The notes below the pieces were generated by a model, which was not told where the DNA came from, searched no databases, and saw nothing but the letters and a program-made list of their open reading frames with translations. This document shows, one piece after another, positions 1-6,460 of a DNA stretch of 9,560 bases. The DNA is from Candidatus Aegiribacteria sp. Lineage in GTDB: Bacteria > Fermentibacterota > Fermentibacteria > Fermentibacterales > JCC-6. The stretch is taken from assembly GCA_030640155.1 (NCBI GenBank), contig DAOWJX010000246.1, positions 1 through 9,560 of the forward strand, read 5' to 3'. The position numbers and the translations under genes were made by a program. Each line of letters starts with the position of its first letter. The stretch's first letter is position 1.

Positions 1-465
1 AATGTTGGAGTGGAGAAATCAAAGGGTCCTGCGGTTATTCAGGAAGTACATGAAATGCTGGCTGTTTCGAAGTTGAATTTTCAGGGATATATCGAAGGCG
101 ATGGGATACTAAAAGGAGAAGCTGACGTTGTAGTCTGCGATGGGTTTGTCGGTAATGTTCTCCTGAAAACCTTTGAGTCCATTGCCGACCTTGTTGGCGG
201 ATCTCTTTACCTGGAAATGAAACGTCACTGGGCCTCAAGAGCCGGTTACCTTCTTATGCGGCATTCCTTTTCAAAACTCTGGGAGAGATTGGACTCCGCG
301 GAATACGGCGGGGCTCCCCTCCTTGGCCTTAATGGAGTATCAATTGTTGCTCATGGAAGCAGTAATTCAAAGGCAATAAAGAACGCCATTGTTGCTTCCT
401 GCGATTTTTATCGAAGTGGGGTTAAAGAACGGATTCAACAGGAGATCAAAGATACGATGTTGTGA
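1..465 (+). CDS. plsX: Phosphate acyltransferase PlsX, C-terminal part (5' truncated by window edge)
   Basis: PlsX converts acyl-ACP and phosphate to acyl-phosphate, the acyl donor for PlsY in phospholipid synthesis; it is a peripheral membrane enzyme. The open frame runs from base 1 to TGA at 463-465, giving 154 visible residues, about the C-terminal half of a family that is usually 330-350 residues. The diagnostic stretch is ADVVVCDGFVGNVLLKT (about residues 41-57), with an NVG-x3-SKG segment at the very start matching the conserved NxGxEExKG region of the family. Because that region already lies before the GTG at base 10, that GTG is an internal codon and the true start is upstream of the window. 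The gene ends 13 nt before fabH, the usual neighbour. The identification is secure; nothing can be said about the N-terminal half. Confidence 0.93.
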   Translation, partial: NVGVEKSKGPAVIQEVHEMLAVSKLNFQGYIEGDGILKGEADVVVCDGFVGNVLLKTFESIADLVGGSLYLEMKRHWASRAGYLLMRHSFSKLWERLDSAEYGGAPLLGLNGVSIVAHGSSNSKAIKNAIVASCDFYRSGVKERIQQEIKDTML

Positions 466-469
466 GATT

Positions 470-473
470 GGAG
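470..473 (+). promoter_or_regulatory. Shine-Dalgarno site deciding the fabH GTG start
   Basis: GGAG lies 5 nt before the GTG at 479. It sits just after the plsX stop codon, and no comparable site precedes the in-frame alternatives further upstream inside plsX. This supports a GTG start and a 329-residue FabH. Confidence 0.65.
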
Positions 474-478
474 ACATA

Positions 479-1468
479 GTGAGTAGGAAAGCCTATATCG
501 TTGGAACAGGTCATAAAGTCCCTGATGGAGTGCTGACAAATGCCGATCTTGAGAAGATCGTTGATACTACAGATGAATGGATAACAACCAGAACCGGGAT
601 AAAGGAACGAAGAAAAACAGATGACGATACCGCTACTTCGGACCTTGTCGCAGTTGCTGTTGAAAGAGCCATGGAGGATGCCGGCTGGAACCCTGAGGAT
701 GTACAGGGTATTATCGTGGGTACGGTAACACCGGATTATTACTTCCCATCAACTGCCGCTCTCGTGGCTGACAGGCTTGGTTTCAGCACAGTACCGGCCT
801 ACGATTTTGAAGCAGGGTGCACCGCTTTTATCTATGGTCTTGTGCAGGCGAAAGCATTAATCGAATCCGGAATGATGGACAGGATTATAGTGGTTGGTGC
901 AGACTGTCTGACAAAGATAACCAACTGGACCGACCGTACCAGCTGTATCCTCTTTGGAGACGGAGCCGGAGCAGTAGCCGTGTCATCGGAAGGACCAGGC
1001 GGAAGACTGGGGGGATGGCACTGGGGCAGTGACGGTTCTCTAGGTAAGCATCTCATTCAACCCGGGGGTGGAGCCAGAAAACCCGCTTCTCACGAGACGG
1101 TTGATCTTATTGAACACACGATTCACATGGACGGTTCCAGAATATTCAAGCATGCAGTAAGGGCTATGCGTGATTCATGCATGAAAGCGCTTGAAAAGGA
1201 TGGCACGGAGAAGAAGGATGTTGATCTTCTCATTTCGCATCAGGCGAACCTCAGGATTATAGACGCAACGGCAAGAGCTCTTGAACTTAGACCTGAACAG
1301 GTGTACATAAATATCCAGAAGTACGGTAACACTTCCGCAGCTTCCATCCCAATGGCGCTTGATGAAGCGATGAGAGATGGAACTATCAGCACTCCTAACA
1401 CGGTTGTACTTGCCGCTTTCGGCGCTGGGCTGACCTGGGGTGGAATGATATTGCACTGGGACGAATGA
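479..1468 (+). CDS. fabH: 3-oxoacyl-ACP synthase III (FabH)
   Basis: FabH condenses an acyl-CoA starter (classically acetyl-CoA) with malonyl-ACP and so initiates type II fatty acid synthesis in the cytoplasm. From the GTG start the protein has 329 residues, normal for the family. The Cys-His-Asn triad is visible: Cys114 in EAGCTAF, His254 in LISHQANLRI and Asn284 in YGNTSAAS. The N-terminal TTDEWITTRTGIKERR segment and the TDRTSCILFGDGAGAV segment are also typical. The context around the catalytic cysteine (DFEAGCTAF) departs a little from the common AACSGF, which may affect starter choice, but the substrate cannot be read from sequence. The frame is open upstream to 389, but that extension overlaps plsX and adds about 30 residues with no family resemblance. 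The stop overlaps the first possible fabG start (ATGA), indicating translational coupling. Confidence 0.95.
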   Translation: MSRKAYIVGTGHKVPDGVLTNADLEKIVDTTDEWITTRTGIKERRKTDDDTATSDLVAVAVERAMEDAGWNPEDVQGIIVGTVTPDYYFPSTAALVADRLGFSTVPAYDFEAGCTAFIYGLVQAKALIESGMMDRIIVVGADCLTKITNWTDRTSCILFGDGAGAVAVSSEGPGGRLGGWHWGSDGSLGKHLIQPGGGARKPASHETVDLIEHTIHMDGSRIFKHAVRAMRDSCMKALEKDGTEKKDVDLLISHQANLRIIDATARALELRPEQVYINIQKYGNTSAASIPMALDEAMRDGTISTPNTVVLAAFGAGLTWGGMILHWDE

Positions 1469-1474
1469 GGGGGG
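1468..1474 (+). promoter_or_regulatory. Purine-rich Shine-Dalgarno site before the fabG GTG start
   Basis: AGGGGGG lies 5 nt before the GTG at 1480, an ideal spacing. If the ATG at 1465 were used, this site would be inside the coding sequence. It therefore favours GTG 1480, which also gives the family-typical N-terminus MNRLAVVTGAARGIG. Confidence 0.55.
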
Positions 1475-1479
1475 TGACA

Positions 1480-2202
1480 GTGAACAGATTGGCTGTTGTA
1501 ACAGGTGCCGCCAGAGGGATAGGTTTTTCGATTTCTGAGAAGCTTATTAACTCCGGATGGTCAGTAGCGGGCTGTGATGTGCTTGAGGACGATTTGAATA
1601 AAAAAGCCGAGCAGCTTGGAGATCATTTCAGCGCCTGGGTACTCGATATCACAGATGAGGATGCGGTAAATGAAACCGCAGGCAGGATCGAGAAAGAACT
1701 TGGCCCTGTATTCGGCCTTGTGAACAATGCTGGAATCACACGTGATGGTCTCATTATGCGAATGAAAAAAACTGACTGGGATGCCGTTCTGAATGTGAAT
1801 CTAACAGGTGCTTTTCTTATGTGCAGGGCCTTTTCCCGTGGAATGCTGCGCCAGAAAGCGGGATCGATTGTTAATATTTCTTCTATCGTTGCATTACTGG
1901 GAGTCGCGGGACAGGCGAATTACGCATCTACCAAAGCAGGACTGATCGGCCTGACGAGAGCTTTATGCCGCGAGTTCGCGGCACGGAATATCCGCGTAAA
2001 TGCGATTGCTCCAGGATTCATCGAGACGGAAATGACTAGCGAGCTTTCGGATGAGGTCCGAGAAGACTATTCCAGCAGGGTTCCTTTGAAGAGAATGGGA
2101 TTGCCAGGCAATGTTGCGGATGCGGTGCATTTTCTTCTTGATGACGTTTCCGCATATATTACCGGGGTAGTACTTCCGGTAGATGGTGGATTGACAACCT
2201 GA
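1480..2202 (+). CDS. fabG: 3-oxoacyl-ACP reductase (FabG), SDR family
   Basis: FabG reduces 3-oxoacyl-ACP to 3-hydroxyacyl-ACP with NADPH. From GTG 1480 it has 240 residues, normal for classical short-chain dehydrogenases. Visible motifs are the nucleotide-binding TGAARGIG (residues 8-15), NNAG (82-85), the catalytic asparagine in NVNLTG (Asn107), and the Ser135, Tyr148, Lys152 triad in NISS and YASTK. The end VDGGLTT is typical of FabG. An alternative ATG at 1465 would add five residues and overlap the fabH stop; I prefer the GTG because of the strong upstream ribosome binding site. In many genomes fabD lies between fabH and fabG; here there is no room for it. acpP follows after 13 nt. SDR enzymes are broad, but the position beside acpP makes FabG the best call. 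Confidence 0.93.
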   Translation: MNRLAVVTGAARGIGFSISEKLINSGWSVAGCDVLEDDLNKKAEQLGDHFSAWVLDITDEDAVNETAGRIEKELGPVFGLVNNAGITRDGLIMRMKKTDWDAVLNVNLTGAFLMCRAFSRGMLRQKAGSIVNISSIVALLGVAGQANYASTKAGLIGLTRALCREFAARNIRVNAIAPGFIETEMTSELSDEVREDYSSRVPLKRMGLPGNVADAVHFLLDDVSAYITGVVLPVDGGLTT

Positions 2203-2215
2203 GAAAGGACAAAAT

Positions 2216-2452
2216 ATGTCACTTGAAAACCGTGTAGCTGAAATCATAATTGACAAGCTTGGTGTAAAACCTGAGCAGGTAACAGCGGAAGCCCAGTTTG
2301 ATACGGACCTCGGTGCCGACTCCATCGATCAGTACGAACTTATTATGGGATTCGAAGACGCTTTCGGACTCAGGATCGATGAAGATGAAGCGACCAAGCT
2401 TACTACGGTTGGCAAGGTAGTAGATTACCTCAAGGAAAAGGGTCTCGATTAA
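2216..2452 (+). CDS. acpP: Acyl carrier protein
   Basis: This 78-residue acidic protein is the carrier to which growing acyl chains are attached through a 4'-phosphopantetheine arm. The attachment serine is Ser36 in DLGADSID, at the position usual for ACPs. The common DSLDTVEL sequence is replaced by DSIDQYEL, so helix II, the surface read by partner enzymes, begins differently from the textbook protein; the later EDAFGLRIDEDEA section is ordinary. AAAGGA (2204-2209) lies 6 nt before the ATG, a strong initiation site fitting a highly expressed protein. It sits between fabG and fabF as in many bacteria and is followed by a strong hairpin. Identification is secure. Confidence 0.96.
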   Translation: MSLENRVAEIIIDKLGVKPEQVTAEAQFDTDLGADSIDQYELIMGFEDAFGLRIDEDEATKLTTVGKVVDYLKEKGLD

Positions 2453-2474
2453 AGAGTCTGTTTTTTATTCGTAT

Positions 2475-2510
2475 GGTGCGCACCGCAGTAAAGCGTTTTG
2501 CTGCGGTGCG
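2475..2510 (+). promoter_or_regulatory. Strong hairpin between acpP and fabF, with an overlapping palindrome
   Basis: Bases 2479-2488 (CGCACCGCAG) are a perfect reverse complement of 2501-2510. The stem can extend inward through one G-U and three A-T pairs to a GCGT loop at 2493-2496, for 14 pairs in all. No T run follows on the + strand; a T6 run lies before the hairpin. It is therefore not a standard intrinsic terminator. The left arm also belongs to a self-complementary 10-mer, GGTGCGCACC (2475-2484), which could form a competing structure. A plausible role is an mRNA 3'-end stabiliser or processing site that raises acpP transcript over fabF. An RNase III target is conceivable, since rnc is downstream, but that is inference. 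Confidence 0.65.
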
Positions 2511-2565
2511 GTACTGTAAAAGACTGATTCTGTTCCGGATGATATAAGAACAGGGGACGAATTCT

Positions 2566-3810
2566 ATGGGAAAACGTATTGTAGTCACTGGTGTCGGTAT
2601 TATCAGTCCTATTGGGAATACGGCTTCTGAGAGCTGGGAGAATGCCGTAGCCGGCCGTAGCGGGGTCAGAAGAATGACCATCGTTGATCCGGAAGAGTTT
2701 TCCAGCCAGATCGCTGGAGAAGTGAAGGATTTCGATCCTCTTGATTATTTCGACCGTAAACTTGCAAAAAGAACAGACAGGTATACCCAGTTCTCCATGA
2801 TTGCGTCCAGAGAAGCATACGGTGATTCCGGTCTTGAAGGAAATATCAGTCCTGAAAGACTCGGTGTAATTATCGGTTCAGGTATAGGTGGGATAACTAC
2901 ACTTGAAAAAGAGCACAAGGTTGCTCTGGAACGTGGTGTGCGTCGAATCAGCCCGTTCTTCTGTCCGATGATGATCAGCAATATCGCAGCCGGAAGAGTA
3001 GGCATCGATATAGGCGCTAAAGGGTTGAATTTTGCCACGGTAACAGCCTGTGCATCCAGCGGACACGCTATTGCGATCGCCACAGATATGATCAGACTCG
3101 GCAGGGCTGACGCGATACTTGCGGGAGGATCGGAAGCCCCAATGACTCTTACCGGAGTAGGTGGATTCTGTGCTCTCAAAGCGCTTTCAACCCGGAATGA
3201 TGATCCCGAAACCGCGTCAAGACCGTTTGATCGGGATAGAGACGGATTCGTAATCGCTGAGGGCGGCGCTGTAGTGATGCTTGAAAAGCTGGAGTATGCT
3301 TTAAAAAGAGGGGCTCATATTTACGCTGAAGTTATCGGGTCCGGAATGACCTGTGACGCCTTCCATATAACAGCTCCTTCGGATGGGGCTGAAGGTTCAG
3401 CCAGAGCAATGAAACTCGCCATGGAAGATGCCGGGATAGAACCTGAACAGGTTGATTACATCAATGCCCATGGAACATCCACAGTGCTTAATGACATTAA
3501 CGAGACAATAGCGATAAAAACGGCTCTTGGTGAGGAAAAAGCCAGAAGATCAATGGTTTCTTCAACTAAATCAGTTACCGGCCACATGCTTGGCGCTGCC
3601 GGTGCTGTAGAGGCAATATTTACGTCCCTTGCTCTAGAGAAAGGGATTGTACCTCCCACCGCGACTCTGATGAATCCTGATGAAGGATGTGATCTGGACT
3701 ATGTACCGGGCAGAGCCAGAGAAGCCGAATTGACATATGCGCTTTCCAATTCACTTGGTTTTGGTGGACATAATGTCACGATTGCTCTGAAGAAGTACAC
3801 GGGGAAATAA
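2566..3810 (+). CDS. fabF: 3-oxoacyl-ACP synthase II (FabF)
   Basis: FabF elongates acyl-ACP by decarboxylative condensation with malonyl-ACP. The protein has 414 residues, the usual length. The active-site set is complete: Cys162 in TACASSG, His302 in NAHGTSTVLND, Lys335 in SSTKSVTGH and His340 in the same segment, almost identical in numbering to the Cys163/His303/His340 set of E. coli FabF. The C-terminal NSLGFGGHN loop is also typical of the family. The ATG at 2566 is preceded by AGGGGA (2552-2557) 8 nt upstream. It follows acpP after a 113-bp gap containing a hairpin, the largest gap in the cluster, so fabF output may be uncoupled from acpP. FabB is a less likely alternative, given the gene neighbourhood and the length. 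Confidence 0.95.
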   Translation: MGKRIVVTGVGIISPIGNTASESWENAVAGRSGVRRMTIVDPEEFSSQIAGEVKDFDPLDYFDRKLAKRTDRYTQFSMIASREAYGDSGLEGNISPERLGVIIGSGIGGITTLEKEHKVALERGVRRISPFFCPMMISNIAAGRVGIDIGAKGLNFATVTACASSGHAIAIATDMIRLGRADAILAGGSEAPMTLTGVGGFCALKALSTRNDDPETASRPFDRDRDGFVIAEGGAVVMLEKLEYALKRGAHIYAEVIGSGMTCDAFHITAPSDGAEGSARAMKLAMEDAGIEPEQVDYINAHGTSTVLNDINETIAIKTALGEEKARRSMVSSTKSVTGHMLGAAGAVEAIFTSLALEKGIVPPTATLMNPDEGCDLDYVPGRAREAELTYALSNSLGFGGHNVTIALKKYTGK

Positions 3811-3814
3811 TCAG

Positions 3815-4498
3815 ATGACCGGGAATCCGGTATCTGAGGTGGAGAAAACTCTGGGATACAGGTTCAGAAATCCGGACCTTCTTGAAAAAGCACTTACACA
3901 CAGTTCCTGTACCGAAAGCAGTAGCTCCGGATATAATTATGAAAGACTGGAGTTTCTTGGTGATGCTGTACTTGAACTGGTAACCAGAGAGTACCTTATG
4001 ACTGAATATCCTCAGGAACCGGAGGGATATCTGACCCGGAGGAAAATCAAAATTGTCATGAAACAGAATCTTGCCAGACAAGGACGCAGGCTCGGATTAA
4101 ATAATTTTGTGCAGGTTGGAAATGGATTCGACGCATCTGAAGGAGCAATCGATACTATTGCAGCAGATGTTCTGGAGGCCATTATCGGGGCAATCTACCT
4201 GGATTCTGGTCTGGGAGCAGCGGAAGAATTTCTACAGAGGGAGATTCTACAGGGATCTTCGGATATCGATCCCTTGCCTGACGCAAGAAGTGCTCTGCAG
4301 GAGTACTGCCAGGCAAAAGGGCTGACGCTCCCTGAATACAGACTGGTTTCCAGTACAGGACCGGATCATAATCCAGTGTTTGCTATTTCAGTCATAATTG
4401 ACGGAAAAGAGGTTGGCACGGGTATTGGCCGAACGCGTAAAGCAGCCCGTGAAGCGGCAGCTGCCAGAGCACTTGATAATTTTGAGAGGATGGTTTAA
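3815..4498 (+). CDS. rnc: Ribonuclease III
   Basis: RNase III cuts double-stranded RNA in rRNA precursors and selected mRNAs. The 227-residue protein has the two expected parts: an endonuclease domain (about 6-145) with the signature YERLEFLGDAV, and a double-stranded-RNA-binding domain (about 156-223) ending in RTRKAAREAAAARAL. Metal-binding and catalytic residues are present: Glu43, Glu46 and Asp50 in the signature, and Asp118 and Glu121 in ADVLEAIIGAIYLD. The ATG at 3815 lies 4 nt after the fabF stop, with GGGGA (3801-3805) 9 nt upstream; a GTG at 3839 is a weaker alternative. Association of rnc with acpP and fabF is common in bacteria. The downstream gene begins one base after the rnc stop. 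Confidence 0.96.
   Translation: MTGNPVSEVEKTLGYRFRNPDLLEKALTHSSCTESSSSGYNYERLEFLGDAVLELVTREYLMTEYPQEPEGYLTRRKIKIVMKQNLARQGRRLGLNNFVQVGNGFDASEGAIDTIAADVLEAIIGAIYLDSGLGAAEEFLQREILQGSSDIDPLPDARSALQEYCQAKGLTLPEYRLVSSTGPDHNPVFAISVIIDGKEVGTGIGRTRKAAREAAAARALDNFERMV
4484..4490 (+). promoter_or_regulatory. Shine-Dalgarno site for the acyl-CoA dehydrogenase GTG start
   Basis: GAGAGGA inside the last rnc codons lies 9 nt before the GTG at 4500. No site of this quality precedes the in-frame upstream ATG at 4398, which would place 34 extra residues inside rnc. The placement implies that the dehydrogenase is translated by ribosomes coming off rnc. Confidence 0.55.
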
Positions 4499-4499
4499 A

Positions 4500-5672
4500 G
4501 TGAATTATTACCTTTCTGAGGAACTGAATGATATTAAAGAAATTTGTGCCGGGATTGCTGAAAAGCACATCATTCCAGTCAGAGCCCTGCTTGATGAGGA
4601 GAATCGCTTTCCAAGGGAGATAGTGAATGCCATGTCTGACGCTGGTCTGCATGGTATCTACATTTCTGAAGAATACGGCGGTTCTGCCGAAATGTTCGGT
4701 GGCGGTTCAATGGCGTTATGCATTGCTACAGAGGAACTCAGCAAAGCATGTGGCGGTATTGCTCTGTCTTTTGCGGCTAATGCGCTTGGCGCGATGCCGA
4801 TTATGATTTTCTGTTCCGAAGAACAGAAGAAGAAATACCTTCCCGATCTGGCATCGGGAGCGAAACTTGCCGCATTTGCTCTTACCGAATCGGATGCCGG
4901 CAGTGACGCTGGTGGAGTGAGGACAAAGGCAATTAAAGATGGTGATCACTACGTTCTCAACGGAACAAAACAGTGGATTACCAATGGTGGTGAGGCGCAG
5001 ATCTATACTGTAATTGCTCTGACCGACTCTTCAAGAGGAGCCAGAGGGCTATCCGCCTTCATCGTAGAGGATGGAACACCAGGTTTTTCCTACGGCAAGA
5101 AGGAAGATAAGATGGGTATCAGGGCTTCCGCAACACGGGAACTGATATTCGAAGATTGCAGGATTCCCGCGGAGAATCTCATAGCAAAAGAGGGTTACGG
5201 TTTCATCGTAGCCATGAAGACTCTCAACAGGTCGCGCCCCGGTGTTGCTGCACAGGCAATCGGCATAGCTCAGGGAGCTCTTGATGAAGCCGCGAGATAC
5301 GCTTCCGAGAGAAAACAGTTCGGTCAGCGGATTGATTCATTCCAGGGAATACAGTTCATGCTCGCCGACATGGACACACAGATTGAAGCGGCAAGAGCAC
5401 TCACGTACAGCGTCGCAAGAATGATCGATGCAGGAGAAAAGAAGTATGACAAGGAATCTGCAATGGCAAAAGTATTCGCCAGCGATGTCGCGATGAAAGT
5501 CACTACTGACGCTGTGCAGATTCTTGGCGGATATGGTTATATGAAGGAGTATCCTGTTGAAAAGATGATGCGCGACGCGAAGATCACTCAGATATACGAA
5601 GGTACAAATCAGATTCAACGTAGCGTGATTGCTTCCGCGCTTATCAAGGAAACAGCCGCCAGGAGGAAATAG
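4500..5672 (+). CDS. Acyl-CoA dehydrogenase, short-chain / butyryl-CoA dehydrogenase-like
   Basis: A flavin enzyme interconverting acyl-CoA and trans-2-enoyl-CoA, with an electron transfer flavoprotein (ETF) as redox partner. From GTG 4500 it has 390 residues, near the usual 380. Motifs in order are AFALTESDAGSD (residues 125-136, the first family signature), LNGTKQWITNG (153-163), KMGIRAS (204-210), the RKQFGQ flavin region (271-276) and the second signature GGYGYMKEYPVEKMMRDAK (343-361). Glu367 in IYEGTNQIQR is the catalytic base of short- and medium-chain members and of butyryl-CoA dehydrogenase. Substrate length cannot be fixed. etfB begins 2 nt after its stop, and an Fd-fused etfA follows, so the three probably form one complex. 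It may work in the oxidative or the reductive direction; a caffeyl-CoA reductase-like (CarC) role is one analogy, not a demonstrated function. Confidence 0.92.
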   Translation: MNYYLSEELNDIKEICAGIAEKHIIPVRALLDEENRFPREIVNAMSDAGLHGIYISEEYGGSAEMFGGGSMALCIATEELSKACGGIALSFAANALGAMPIMIFCSEEQKKKYLPDLASGAKLAAFALTESDAGSDAGGVRTKAIKDGDHYVLNGTKQWITNGGEAQIYTVIALTDSSRGARGLSAFIVEDGTPGFSYGKKEDKMGIRASATRELIFEDCRIPAENLIAKEGYGFIVAMKTLNRSRPGVAAQAIGIAQGALDEAARYASERKQFGQRIDSFQGIQFMLADMDTQIEAARALTYSVARMIDAGEKKYDKESAMAKVFASDVAMKVTTDAVQILGGYGYMKEYPVEKMMRDAKITQIYEGTNQIQRSVIASALIKETAARRK

Positions 5673-5674
5673 TC

Positions 5675-6460
5675 ATGCGGATTGTTGTGGCGGTAAAACA
5701 GGTTCCGGACACTGCTGAAGTGCGGATAGACGAAGAGCGGGGAACTCTCATCCGTGAGGGAATTCCCTCGATCCTTAACCCCTTCGATACATACGCTCTC
5801 GAAGAAGCTCTTAAATGGAGGGATGAACTGGGCGGAACCGTAATCGTCGTTTCAATGGGTCCTCCACAGGCGGAAGCGGTGCTTCGCGAATCGGTTTCCA
5901 TGGGAGCTGATGAAGCAGTACTTCTTTCGGACAGAGCATTCGCGGGAGCTGATACGTGGGCAACCAGCCATACTCTGGCTACGGCTGTGGAGAAGATGGG
6001 TAACATTGATATCGTATTGACCGGCAAACAGGCTATTGACGGTGATACCGCTCAGACCGGTCCCAGCATCGCAGCATCACTGGACTGGCCTCAAATAACT
6101 TTCGTAGGGAACGTCCGAGAGCTTACAGGGAAACACATCATAGCTGAACGGTATGTTGAGGGTGGCAGTGAAGTGATCAAGTCGTCACTTCCCGTTGTCG
6201 TTACCGTTCTTAAAGACGCGAATACCCCGAGGCTTCCATCACTCAAAGGAAAAATGAGAGCGAGAAAAATAGAGATTCCAGTATGGGGAAAAGATGATCT
6301 TGAACTCTCTGAGGGAGAGGTGGGGCTCGATGGTTCACCTACCAGAGTCGTGAGCATAGCAACTCCGGAAACTTTCACCGATGGACAGATACATCATGGA
6401 GAACCTGAAGAACTGGCAAAACTCATGGCTGACAGCCTCCTCGGAACGGAGGATTCCTGA
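5675..6460 (+). CDS. etfB: Electron transfer flavoprotein beta subunit, anaerobe (bifurcating-type) group
   Basis: EtfB forms a heterodimer with EtfA that accepts electrons from, or delivers them to, the dehydrogenase. The 261-residue protein starts MRIVVAVKQVPDTAEV and carries NPFDTYALEEALK (36-48), SMGPPQAEAVLRESVSMGADEA (60-81), LTGKQAIDGDTAQTGP (114-129) and the ETF-beta signature region around VVVTVLKDANTPRLPSLKGK (174-193). The DGDTAQTGP loop and the SMGPP and GADEAVLLSDRAFAGADT segments match what I recall of ETFs of anaerobes, where this subunit binds a second FAD used in electron bifurcation instead of AMP. AGGAGG (5661-5666) lies 8 nt before the ATG, inside the last dehydrogenase codons. 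The stop overlaps the etfA start by one base. Bifurcation is inferred from family resemblance. Confidence 0.93.
   Translation: MRIVVAVKQVPDTAEVRIDEERGTLIREGIPSILNPFDTYALEEALKWRDELGGTVIVVSMGPPQAEAVLRESVSMGADEAVLLSDRAFAGADTWATSHTLATAVEKMGNIDIVLTGKQAIDGDTAQTGPSIAASLDWPQITFVGNVRELTGKHIIAERYVEGGSEVIKSSLPVVVTVLKDANTPRLPSLKGKMRARKIEIPVWGKDDLELSEGEVGLDGSPTRVVSIATPETFTDGQIHHGEPEELAKLMADSLLGTEDS

Noticed and set aside
10..465. A complete small gene starting at GTG 10
   Set aside because: The open frame continues to base 1 and the residues before the GTG match conserved PlsX sequence, so this is the 3' part of a longer gene.
2475..2510. The acpP-fabF hairpin as an intrinsic terminator
   Set aside because: No T run follows the stem on either strand; the only T6 run lies before the stem on the + strand.
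2543..2548. TATAAG as a -10 box for a separate fabF promoter
   Set aside because: No convincing -35 box lies 16-18 bp upstream, and the predicted start would fall inside the fabF ribosome binding site.
2745..3179. A 144-codon open frame on the minus strand inside fabF
   Set aside because: It is antisense to the catalytic core of fabF and its composition is that of a shadow frame; no domain is recognisable.
4398..4499. N-terminal extension of the acyl-CoA dehydrogenase from ATG 4398
   Set aside because: The 34 extra residues overlap rnc in another frame, are basic and unlike the family; GTG 4500 has a ribosome binding site and gives the normal length.
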